From assembly GCA_000697055.1 (NCBI GenBank), contig JNDT01001851.1:1-31873 (forward strand): DNA of 31,873 nt, written 5' to 3'. A model generated the notes under the pieces. It saw nothing but the letters and a program-made list of their open reading frames with translations. It did not search any database and was not told the DNA's origin. Both the position numbers and the translations under genes were made by a program. Below are positions 19,874 to 29,653 of this stretch, piece after piece (within the stretch, counting starts at the first letter, position 1; every line of letters begins with the position of its first letter). The DNA comes from Saksenaea vasiformis B4078. Its lineage: Eukaryota; Mucoromycota; Mucoromycetes; Mucorales; Saksenaeaceae.

Positions 19874-21801
19874 ATGGAGACAACTACTCCAACTTCCACG
19901 TCGAAAGAAAATAAGTCTGCTATGAACAACGCCCCAATGGAAAGCAACTATTCAGAGCGGATGGCGGCTATTGATGGGCTCAAGCTATTTCTCTCGACAG
20001 CTACCAATGACTGGCAATCCCATAGACCTATCAAGAATTACGAGCTGCCCTCTGGTGAAAGTGTATCGTGCGTGCTATGGAACGATCTTTTCCACATAAC
20101 TGGTACAGACATTATTCGCTCGCTCACGTTTCGTTTTTGGGCATTTGGACGACCTGTTAGCAATCTCAAAAAATTCGAAGAAGGCGTCTTTAGCGATCTG
20201 CGTAATTTAAAACCAGGAACAGACGCTTGTCTTGAAGGCCCAAAATCAGAATTTTTGCGCATGCTATGCAAGAACAAATGCATTCGTACGCAAAAAAAGC
20301 AAAAGGTCTTCTACTGGTTCTCTGTTCCACATGATCGTCTTTTCCTGGACGCATTAGAGCGTGATCTTAAGCGTGAAAGTGCTGGTATCGAACCTACTAG
20401 TGTGGCCGTAGCGGAACCTGCCTTGTCTCTTTCTTTAGACAAGACGCAAGAACTATTTGATCAATTGAAGAAGTCAATGTCGCTGTCTGCAGAAGCCACG
20501 GCTCAAGCAATAGAGAGAGCACTAATTGAAGAGGACACAGGTAATTGGCAAGATGTGAGAGACCAATGGCACTTATTTGCAGGAAAGATACGTCTGCGAT
20601 ATCCTGTACCATCCCTCCAGAAAAAGAGCAAGATATGTGGGCCATGTCTACTGTACGACATTCACGCGTTCGGTCGTTCCCATGCGATATAGGGCATGTG
20701 CGTTCCTTTGATGTCCAGCACCACCATTTGAGCTACCCTCAGTCTGCGCAGACGTCACCCACGGTATCCAAGGCCGTTGTAAGGCCACTGTCGGCGTTTG
20801 GTGACCAGATGGATACGGCTTCATCAGGCTCGCCAGACTGGCAATCAAAAACGAAAGCGATTTTTGGAATGTTCTCACTCTTCGAGGGATCACCTAACTA
20901 TAAGCAGCGAAGACGACGTGCGACTTCTCTGTCCTCTTCACATCAGCTAGTTTCCCTCGACCATATACGCCGATACTCGCACCATAACCAACGATTTTCT
21001 ACGAAGATGAGCATACATGGGCACCCATTGATTTCTGCTGCTTCTTACAATGCGTTATCGTCGCTCACTCGATCAGTAGCCGACGACGGTCCAGATGCGG
21101 AATATAACTATGGCTGTCCCATAGGCAGCTGTGGACGCCTGTTTAAACGCCTGGAGCATCTTCGCCGTCATCTGCGTACACACACAATGGAACGCCCCTA
21201 CGTCTGTCAGCTGTGTGGCAAGCGATTTTCGCGGTCGGATAACCTGGCCCAGCACCGTAAAACACATGATCGCTATAAATGGTCGCGCAAAGCGACCGAT
21301 AAGAAAGATGATGATGAAGGTGATAAAAATGCTAGTAATGACCGTAGTAACGAGAACGATTACAACACAAAGACGAGCAGTCCAGACAGTGATCAATGGG
21401 AATCCGCAACTGATCAAGCGACCGACGTGTATTCACCTCAACATTCTTTTGAAAACGGTCGAGCCACTACATGGTCAGGGCTGCATGACAGTGCAACCAG
21501 CAGCAGCAACTCGAGTCCTGTGATCGGTCTGGCAATGCCGTCTCACGACCGCATTGAAAGCTGCAGCTCTCAGTGGAGCTGTAGCGTTGCAACGCAAGAC
21601 AGTACACTAGCGTACCCGGCCTTTGGCTACTCATTCGACTCCTCCTATGAAATGCTACCAACAGAAAACCATACAGCTGCCGAACAACTGACGCTTTTAT
21701 CTCCTTTGAAAGACGCGAGCGAAATTGATCCTCTCGATAGTAATCCGTACTTTGGCATTTCATTCAGTCCGATTACCCATACGTCTCTGCAATTCTTTTA
21801 A
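19874..21801 (+). CDS. STE12: STE12-like transcription factor (STE domain plus two C2H2 fingers)
   Basis: End point of the mating/invasive-growth MAP kinase cascade in fungi; nuclear DNA-binding factor. Exon 1 (19874-20540) holds the STE homeodomain-like region, residues about 36-168, with SVSCVLWNDLFHITGTDIIR, FEEGVFSDLRNLKPGTD and KKQKVFYWFSVPHDRLFLDA, all hallmark stretches. Exon 2 holds two C-terminal C2H2 fingers, C399-H421 (CX4C) and C429-H449 (CX2C), as in filamentous-fungal Ste12 but not in yeast Ste12p, then an acidic Ser-rich tail. The donor at 20541 (GTAATT) is fixed by frame, but two acceptors keep frame: 20588 (626 aa) and 20621 (615 aa, with a better pyrimidine tract). I list the first without strong preference. 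The start is the first ATG in frame; the upstream TTG extension is not credible. Confidence 0.93.
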
Positions 21802-22024
21802 TTGCACAATATCACCCATTTTCATTCGTTCTTATTGTCTACGAACCTAACTGTTTCTCTGTCAAATTTATGTCGCTTCTTTATTTCGTACATCTTTTCA
21901 CATATGTAAGGTGTTGTATGCCCCTTTTTTAATTTTTTTATTCTCTTTTTCCTCTTTGTTTTCTTATTTCGTCTATTTTGTATGATTTTTCACTGAATGT
22001 ATGAGTGGCTGTATTAATATGACG

Positions 22025-22536
22025 ACTGCTGTTTACTGAATATATTTTTTACGTTAATCTGTATAAATTTTGTATCTGAAGAGCCAACTTTACTCTGAGA
22101 AAGATTGAATATGCAGGCATTGGTATAAAAACTGGCAAGAGGTTTATTATGTGATTGCATCCACTTGATCTCTCCATGAGCACAAGAACCATATAGAGTA
22201 GCATAAAATACATTTATCGTTAGTAAATGGAACAACGCCTGGGTATCATTGTACTTACCATCGAAAGATAATACCTCCGACGGCGGTAACCGGACCAGTA
22301 CCATGTCCAGAAAGGCTGGCGGAGGGGAAGCCTCATGGTGATGTTCAGCGGCAGGGCGCGCCGTAGGGGACCTGAAGTGATACCACGCCTGGCGTTCTAT
22401 TGCAAAAAATAGATGATACTGAGTGTTCGACAACAGTGCCTTGCTTTGATGATGGTGGAAAACGCCATCACAGCCAAAAAGGTTCGAGACAGAGGTCTTG
22501 CAAGCTAAATGACAGAATGCAAAAAAAAAAAAAAAA
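22025..22536 (+). repeat. dispersed repeat, copy D, ending in A16
   Basis: Shares TACGTTAATCTGTATAAATT, TTTATCGTTAGTAAATGGA and GGTGGAAAACGCCATCACAG with the other copies, then GTCTTGCAAGCTAAA. It stops at a run of 16 adenines (22521-22536), about where A also diverges from B. A GC-rich middle (about 22275-22375) corresponds in position to that of B. A poly(A) end suggests copying through RNA; this is inference. Confidence 0.7.
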
Positions 22537-22832
22537 GGGAGAAAAAGGGTCTACATCCGATGCACTGGGCAGGTATTGCCAACGGCAAATAGTTCTAGTG
22601 CAGAAGGGAAGGAAAAATCCATTAAACAAAGCGCAAAGCGGAAATGGATATCAGTACGTGCAACCGGCATGCATCATACGATCACATCATAGAAGGATAC
22701 CGCCTCAAGGGATTTACGATTTCAGATTTTATTATGACAAAAAGTTGAATTTTCGAAGGAAACATAGCATGATCATTAAGTAAAAAGTAAAAACCAGACA
22801 GGAAAGGGAGAATGTATGTATCAATCTACCAT

Positions 22833-24164
22833 TTAAGCATTCAAAGGCTTCTTGGCAACAAAGAAGAACATAGGGGTAAACAAGTTCTTCTGTGCACCGG
22901 CAACTAATGCATCCGCAGCCACCTCCAAGAACTTTTGCGTCTCAACAGATCCTTTAGGCGCAAGGCCAACTGTCTCCAGGCAGCGCACGACATTAGTTGT
23001 CGTGAAACGACCAAGTTTGGTCATGGCAAGTGTGGTCAAGACATCACGGACAGTCTGGCACTTTCGGATGTCACCTTCCAAGGGGTAGAACCACTTGACA
23101 GAGTCGCCAAGGGCAGCCAGATCTTGATGCAATTCGATCTCGAATCCAACATTCTTCAATGCCTGCAGACACTCTGCGGTAGGACGCATCTTGGGAATAC
23201 CATTACCTTTCTACAAGAGGCTTAATTCCAACGAAATAAGATATAAGTTTGTTCTCACCTCAATACCATGAGCAATTTCCCTATGGACGGGGTTGGTCTC
23301 GTCGTAGTCATCAGTCATGCACCATTCGTAGCAACCAAACTTGGCTCCAGGCTTGAGAACACGGAAAATTTCACCATAAACACCTTCAAACGTAGGTGCG
23401 TGGCAAGTAGCTTCGATAGCGTAAACAGCGTCAAAGCTGTTTTCTTCGAATGGCATCTCCATGAAGTTGCCCTGGAGTGAAAGTTTAGTTCAACTGTATT
23501 TGTGCTACTGCATCTTCCAAGTGATTTTCCCTACCTTGATGAACTCCGTCTGATCCTGTAACTCTTCCTTAGCAGCATAGTGCACGGCTCTTTCCAACTG
23601 ATAAGCGTTGTTATTCAGACCGACTACGTTGGCACCGGTAAAATGGGCAATCTCACGAGCCGGACCACCTGTAACAAAACATGAGTCGTCTTTTTTTGCA
23701 CCATATTGTACATACCAACACCACAGCCGACATCAAGTACACGCATTCCACGTTTCACACCGAGATTAGCAGCCAAGAAGTGCTCATGACGAGCGATGGC
23801 GCGGAAAAACTCTTCACCAGGGTAATAACGGCAAAAGTGGAAACTGGTACCCCAACCTACAGACGCATCAGTATGAGATGTTCTTGACGACATTCAGTTT
23901 ACCATATTCATAAAAGTCAGTGGCCAAGTTGTAGTAGGAATTGACCAGTTGAGTGTAACTTGACAGTCTCTTCTCCTCATCCTCCTTCGTCTCAGTGTCA
24001 GACTTCTTCCACATCTTCAAGTAAGTGTCGGTGGCGACATTGTGAACATCGGCATTCTTCGCCTTCAGGTTGGCAAGGAGACCTGACTTAATTTCCTTTC
24101 CATGGAGAGCGCGGGCGAATGCGATATCTTCGGAGTGAACAGCGCTGACAGTGCCTTGAGTCAT
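22833..24164 (-). CDS. ERG6: sterol 24-C-methyltransferase
   Basis: Model complement of 24164-23903, 23856-23716, 23668-23535, 23471-23259, 23210-22833; 375 aa, the normal family length. The introns are 46, 47, 63 and 48 nt, GT-AG, all in frame. The enzyme methylates C-24 of zymosterol-type sterols using S-adenosylmethionine, in ergosterol synthesis at the ER and lipid droplets. Diagnostic blocks: [16 protein letters not shown] (sterol-binding region I, about 84-99), the SAM motif [10 protein letters not shown] at 128-137, [27 protein letters not shown] and AHGIEV. The C-terminal sterol methyltransferase domain is complete (WFYPLEGD to a [11 protein letters not shown] end). It is the only sterol gene in the window. 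Confidence 0.97.
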
Positions 24165-25780
24165 GATGAGAGGTTGGTAGGGTTGAACCGGAAGAAAAGA
24201 AAAATTTTGGGCACGACGATGGACATTTAAATGGCTGGTTACACCAATTTTCCCGAATCATATCTGGATTGTCGTCCGTCCCTGTCTGTATCAGTCTCCG
24301 CGAAAAATCGGCTGCTATCTCAGGTTCTGTTTTCTCCAAAAGCTTTATTGACAGAGCATGTAGACAACAGTTATAAGATCATAAAAACACGTGTATTTTG
24401 CAGTAGGTACAAAAGTCATAACTGACGTTGGGAATCGCACATGAAAGTAATGCAGCACCTTAGCTTTTTGCTACTGTGGCCCGCGAGTGACACCTTACCG
24501 AAAAAAAGGGTTGGTTCAGCGCGCCGATTAGGACATACTTTTTTCGCGACAGCACTTTGTTCTATACATGCACATGATATATGAATGTTTTATAAGGTGA
24601 GACTACATTAAAGCTTTGTTTATCGATTCAAACCTATCTACGTTATGGTGTTGTACCTAATAATTGTATAAAATGATATCTATCACATCCCTGAACGTAC
24701 AAGAGACATCATGTGAATATCAACAAGCGAACTTCTTGTCGGATGTTAAAAGTATGGTTCACAGTCTTGTGCTGTTTCCATAAACGATCACCGCCATCCA
24801 ATGAAAAACCTATTCCACGTCTTCTGTCAGGGTCTATATGTCGAACCACTTTGGTCAAGTTAATAGAAAATGACATTTAAAATTTTCCACAAGCGTAACA
24901 TCCTGGAAAGGGTATCAATTTTTCAAAACGTATACAGGATTATTCGTTCTCCATGTTTATATCGATGCCAACATCTTTCCGCTAATGTGATCAGTATAGG
25001 TTTCTGCTAGGTTGGTCTCAGAAAAAAAAAAAACCATAAAATGCCTTCCTTTCATTTCGTTATTGCTTGTGAACATCTATCTTTTTTCTTTTTCTTTTAA
25101 AGTACCAATAGCAAGTTCTTTATGGTTGAACATACCATGGATTAAGTTCTTCTGAAGGAGCATCTCCAGCGAAGCAAACCAAGATCGATACCACGGTGTG
25201 CAAGACTCTATCTGTTACAGTGCAAATTTTCTATCTCATTTCACTGGCGCAAGTGAGATGTCGAAGGCCCTGCGATGGCTTCTTTGTGATGACAAATATA
25301 AAAGCAAAACGGTTTGCTACTACTGTTCTTTGTATGTCAATGCTTACTGTGCAATAGACTCTTGAACGGTTCATCGTCGTCGTTTGTCTTTACCAATAAC
25401 CAAGAGTAAGTAGCTTTACTCCAAAATAAATCAAGCTAATATCCTTCCAGCAGTGGGACGACTATGGTGATGACAGCTCAAGTCATATTTTGTATTCGCC
25501 TTCTCGTTTTCTCGCTGAACGCATTTTCTATTTATTGTAAGCGATTCCGCTGCAGTAACGTTTCGATACTGAGCTTTTGAATCTGCTATTGGTTGACGGT
25601 TATGATACACCCACAACACCATGTTGAGGGTGTTTACAAAAAAACGCCGTAGGTCCTCCTGGAACTGTAAGTGTTGTTTGATTAGGGTTCATTTACATTG
25701 TGCTAATGACTTTTCCTAAACAGGCGGCTTTGTATGACGGCACCAGGACTACATAGGTAATGCGCTTTCTTGTGTTCACC
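24165..25780. other. long spacer upstream of ERG6 and the second F-box gene
   Basis: Contains the ERG6 promoter and then about 1.4 kb with no supported gene. Two 35-codon ATG frames look mildly protein-like: 24672 (behind a TATAAA) and 25258 (cysteine-rich), but neither has other support. A run of 12 adenines lies near 25021-25034. Confidence 0.35.
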
Positions 25781-25844
25781 ATCTCATCCAAGATACTTTC
25801 AGGGTCCTGCAAAACGTCCTCCTCCTGGAGGCGTATATGCTAAA
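25781..25844 (+). promoter_or_regulatory. upstream block shared with the first F-box gene
   Basis: Partner of 838-901 (53 of 64 identical by hand alignment), 155 nt before the ATG chosen for the second F-box gene. The extra distance is partly an A-rich insertion at about 25856-25868. Both blocks end in GTATATGCTAA, which contains a TATA-like core. Confidence 0.6.
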
Positions 25845-25998
25845 GCCATCAGGTAAAAAAAAAAAAATGTCGGATTTTTGTGCGAGCTGACTTTTCCGTG
25901 ATTTTCCTACACCGCTGCGTTTGGCGTACAGAGTCGAGATGTGCGAGAATACAAAATTCCTTCGGGCATCACCTGTATTCACCCCAAGATCTCGCAGC

Positions 25999-27351
25999 AT
26001 GCCAAACGAAATTCATAAGCTGACAAATGACTGCCTTGAGCTTGTATTTCTACATTTCAACGGCTGCCCTTGGACTCTCTGTACTGCAGCTGAGGTTTGT
26101 CGACGCTGGTATGATGTTGCTCGTCGAGCATCTGTGGTGAGTGACATTATTTCGTGCCGCCAAAAGTATCAAAAGTAATGAAGTTCATGACCACAGTGGC
26201 GCCTGCTAGTTATTGATAAACCTGCCTTACATGCATCATATAAACGTCTTCTCGAGTCCAATTGTCTGCAACAACAATTACATGCTGTGCATTCACTCAC
26301 TATACGAAAACCTTTTGAAACGCGCCGTCACTCCCACCTTCGCGTACTCCCTCTATCAATCCTTAAGCCAATGCATTTATTTACTGTCAATCTATGTTTA
26401 TATGAAATCCATCAAATTTCTCAGCAAATTGGCCCTGTGAGATCTTGCTACTGCGACAATGTTGAGACCTGGTGTGATCTGCAGCGATTTGGTTTCGACT
26501 TATTGCAGAATCCACAGTTGAAACGGCTCCATTGTCAATTTCTTAATGATGGTACCTCGGGGTTTTCTCCCATCCATAACTCCTCCGGAAAAAGTGCACT
26601 GACAGAAAATCTAACTGAATTGCGAGTTACGTGTATCCGAGACGAAGAACAAATGGAGGAAAGAAGGATTTTGCGCATATTGGATATACCTCGTTATATC
26701 GGTGAAGAAGAAGATGGTATAGAACGGAACCGTATGCTAGAGATGTGGCAGAGGGTTGAAGATAGTCTTCTCCAAAAATATGAAGTGTTCTCTCACATCA
26801 AGCCCACCAATCTAGAACTAGGCTTCTGCTATGCCTGGACGCCTGCTGTATGGAAATTATTTTCTGGATTATGTCGTGAGCTTCGCTTTGTATCGTTACA
26901 CGGATGGCATCAGTTTTGGTCCTTGAACGACGATTTAGAGGGCAGTGACGGTGCGTTAATTAGGTCGAAAGCGGTACACAATATGGTTCAATGCTTTGCA
27001 GCCATGCACCACGTTGAAACGCTCGAATTAACTGATTTCTATATACCCCGTCGTTTGCACTATATCCGACCTGTAGCGATACGACGTGTTTGCATCACTT
27101 ATACTGATAGCTTCTTGTCCTACGTACATGGATCGACTGATGCATGGAATCTGATAGAACCGGTAGTAGAATTTGTTGCAAACGTTTTTCAAAAGTCAAG
27201 TAAGAGAGACAAGACGTTGGAAATCAACCTACATCCTGAATTGATATGGATGATACGACGGCACCCGATATTTGCGCACGAAACATTTGCTGACTTGCTT
27301 CGTTCCAGTCTAACACCCGATATCCGTCTGAAGTTTCTAGGAAAATGCTGA
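25999..27351 (+). CDS. F-box protein with long C-terminal region
   Basis: Model join(25999..26136,26197..27351), 430 aa. The 60-nt intron has GTGAGT and CCACAG ends in phase 0 and falls inside the F-box, just before WRLLVID. Residues about 4-50 form the F-box (HKLTNDCLELVFLHFNGC, AAEVCRRWYDVARRASV), expected to bind Skp1 in an SCF ubiquitin ligase. The rest has leucine-rich-like stretches (LTENLTELRV, FSHIKPTNLELGF, LCRELRFVSLHGW, HHVETLELTDFY) that probably form a substrate-binding solenoid. The F-box end (VWRLLVID) matches the first F-box protein (VWRRLVID), and the upstream block is shared, so the two genes are probably paralogs. An ATG at 25939 would add 20 residues; I chose 25999 by alignment with the first gene's start. 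Confidence 0.8.
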
Positions 27352-28257
27352 ATTATAGAAGAGCCGTATGCTACTTGTGTAGAATTTGTTTATTATTGGG
27401 AAAATAGATTATTAGACAGCGATTAAAACGTGAACAGTTACCCTGTCAAAGAACAGGAATTCAGCTTGTCCGCGTCGGTTTCATCTTGATTGCACAGCTA
27501 AATGAAGAAAGCTCTCAAAGTAATACACAAAAAAGGAACACCAGCCTATATTTTATCCGATAGCATGATTAATCTTGATTAAAAAAACCACCTTTATCCG
27601 TATCATTAAATAATAGCCAGACGTTCAGATTCTCTCTCTGATCCGCCTGTTTGCACCGTCCACTTTTAAATCAGATGCTCCTTTGTTACTGTTTTATTGG
27701 CCTCTGTCCATAAGCTTCCCTTTTGTTCTAATTCGCCCATCCGCGCCGGGCCCTTTCAAATAGGGAACTTCTTTGCCAATAGTTCATTGGCCTCCCCTCC
27801 TTTAATGCTCATTGGATCGCGACAAAGGCAGTCAAATAAAATATCTCTTGGAAATCGCGTCGTCAGTTCCCACTTCGTTCTGTATTTGGAATAACGATTA
27901 ATAAAAATTAAAAACAAGCCCCTCAGCACGTCAGACTGTCCCCGCCACGACGTGTATTCGCTCTTGGTCAGCTGTATGTCCTCTCTCCCGTGCATCGTCG
28001 AGAACAGGGAAACAGGTATGCTTGCCGCACACTTTTAAGGTATCAAGACCTGTTATGCCGCAATGTAGTCCACAAAGAGGTTTATACTCCTTAGCGAACA
28101 TTCTCTTCTCAGTATCCTGTATGCCCAAATCCTTGGTATATTCACAACTGTTCTTGCACTTGTGTTACTATGCCTATGTATTATTCATGGCCTTACACCC
28201 TCCCAGTACAGTGAAATTCCATATATTATTCTTTGGTCATCCATTATTCTTGTTCTC
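27352..28257. other. spacer with clustered ATTGG (CCAAT) motifs
   Basis: ATTGG boxes occur near 27695, 27785 and 27810, with a CCAAT facing the second, and two more lie near 28505 and 28526. This resembles a CCAAT-rich promoter, but no clear gene starts next to it. Weak opposite-strand ORFs (27756-27995, 27931-28128) are not convincing. Confidence 0.35.
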
Positions 28258-28440
28258 CATAGCCTCTTGGTCTTCTTTTTCTCATAGTATCTTCATCTTA
28301 CTTTTTGTAGACTCTTCCTCTTCTTTCCCACAGGCTCTTCATCTTTTCTTTCTGGTAGCATCTTCGCCTTGACTTCTCGTAGATTTTTCAACTTATTTCT
28401 TGTAATCTCTTTTTTTTCCCATAGAAAAGCAAGGATGCGA
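28258..28440 (+). repeat. imperfect 23-25-nt pyrimidine-rich tandem repeat, acceptor-like units
   Basis: About seven units begin near 28261, 28286, 28309, 28332, 28357, 28381 and 28404. Each is a C/T tract with CTTC..CTT that ends in CATAG, GTAG or ACAG (CTTACTTTTTGTAG, CTTCTTTCCCACAG). The spacing varies between 23 and 25, so it does not keep one reading frame and is unlikely to be a protein repeat. Confidence 0.6.
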
Positions 28441-28601
28441 AGCGAAGCGAGACGAGTACCACAGCCGGTAAATATACCCGCTTGGTCGTCTTTTTCCATA
28501 TCTCATTGGCTGCATATACGCATCTCATTGGCTCATCCGTTTTTGGAGGTGAGCTCAACTGCCTTTTTTCTGTACGCAAAACGTCTAACGCAATCCTTGC
28601 T

Positions 28602-29540
28602 ATTAAAAAAAGGTACACGGGTCGCCAGCAAGCAATTGACGAATCTGCTGAACGGTTAATATCCGGTGATACCAAGCACCCAAGCAAAAACACAAGAAAT
28701 CAGCGGAAGTATCGAAAACAAAAGAAAAACGCCGGAAAAGGAAAAATGCAACTCAGCGACCGAAGGTATATGCTTCCTGGACAACGAAAATTGATATCAA
28801 TGGGCAGGAATACCATGAACAGTAGAAATACAACTGTAATGTCTGTTACCTAACGAAATCGAAACGGTGAAGCTCGTGAGACTCGGTGTACTGTTTATTC
28901 TTGTGAAAAAGAACGAGGAACTATTTTACTAAAAATCCCTCTAGATAACCGAATTCAGCGGAGTGATGTGTGGTACACTTATTAGGAACTGCTGTGTAGC
29001 ATTGAGTTGTTTGGACACAACAACAACTGAGGCCGATTCCATCTCACAACAGACAAAGCTAAGGACAAGAGGTAGACAACGAACATAAGGCACGATGCTC
29101 AAAATGAGAATAGCACTAAGTGTTCAAAAGCCACCCCACAACTGACACCAAAACAACCCATGATAGCGTTCGGTAGTGCCACATTTAGAAGTGCGCTGGA
29201 GGGATCGCGAGCAGGAGTCTCTGGCGTTGTCCGAAAGAAGTTGAAAGGAAATGAAAGAAGGAGAAAATGCGTCGTTGTAGATGTCGACGAGTTTAAAACT
29301 TCGAAAATCTGTTCCGGTTGCGGCGCAGAGGGATTGCGAAACGTGGAGAGATCGCTGGGTCAGTCGTTACATGCCGTTCTGCAATGCAAAGAATGTAACA
29401 CGGTGTGGAACCGCGATTGTAATGCCAACAGAAAGATCAGACGCATTGCAGCCCATATGGCTCCAAATGGCGACGATAGGCCATCATCCTTTAGGAAAGA
29501 GAAATTGCGGGGACAAACCCCTTGCAATACATGCAAGTGA
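28602..29540 (+). pseudogene. Fanzor (eukaryotic TnpB-like RNA-guided nuclease) relic, C-terminal part
   Basis: One frame (starting 28602) gives Fanzor-like sequence: RYTGRQQAIDESAERLISG, then a lysine-rich stretch; later IAFGSATF, GVSGVVRKKLKG, VVDVDEFKTSKICSGCG and LQCKECNTVWNRDCNANR. The last part is the RuvC/zinc-ribbon end of TnpB and Fanzor: two CX2C pairs and the final RuvC aspartate in NRDCNA. The glutamate in DEFKTSK may be the relocated catalytic Glu described for Fanzors. Four in-frame stops break it: TAA 28851, TAG 28983, TGA 29028, TAG 29073. After the last stop, 156 codons remain open to 29540. The N-terminal half is not recognisable. In function it would be an RNA-guided DNA endonuclease of a transposon; this copy is dead as a full protein. 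Confidence 0.82.
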
Positions 29541-29628
29541 AATCTTCTTCCACGGTGAGTATACTACGATGTAGTTTACCAAGGCCACTAATCAACTGTT
29601 ATGGCTCGACCAAGTGAAGCGAGTCGAA

Positions 29629-29653
29629 GGTACTTGTTACGTACAAGTTAACC
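29629..29653. other. hairpin just 3' of the Fanzor relic
   Basis: ACTTGT and ACAAGT pair around TACGT (29632-29648); GGT and ACC can extend the stem across a 2-nt bulge. It lies about 90 nt after the relic's stop codon, where the guide RNA or element end of TnpB-type systems is usually found. That role is inference. Confidence 0.4.

Noticed and set aside
19617..19925. 102-codon ORF with a hydrophobic stretch overlapping the STE12 start
   Set aside because: It lies in the AT-rich promoter and overlaps the STE12 ATG in another frame; TATA-like runs close to the ATG suggest transcription starts after most of it. At best an upstream ORF.
28258..28440. Possible CRISPR-like array
   Set aside because: The units are adjoining, imperfect and lack spacers, and the host is a eukaryote.
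28388..28693. Minus-strand ORFs across the tandem repeat and Fanzor 5' edge
   Set aside because: Low-complexity lysine- and glutamate-rich output of a pyrimidine-rich repeat read backwards, and antisense to the Fanzor frame.
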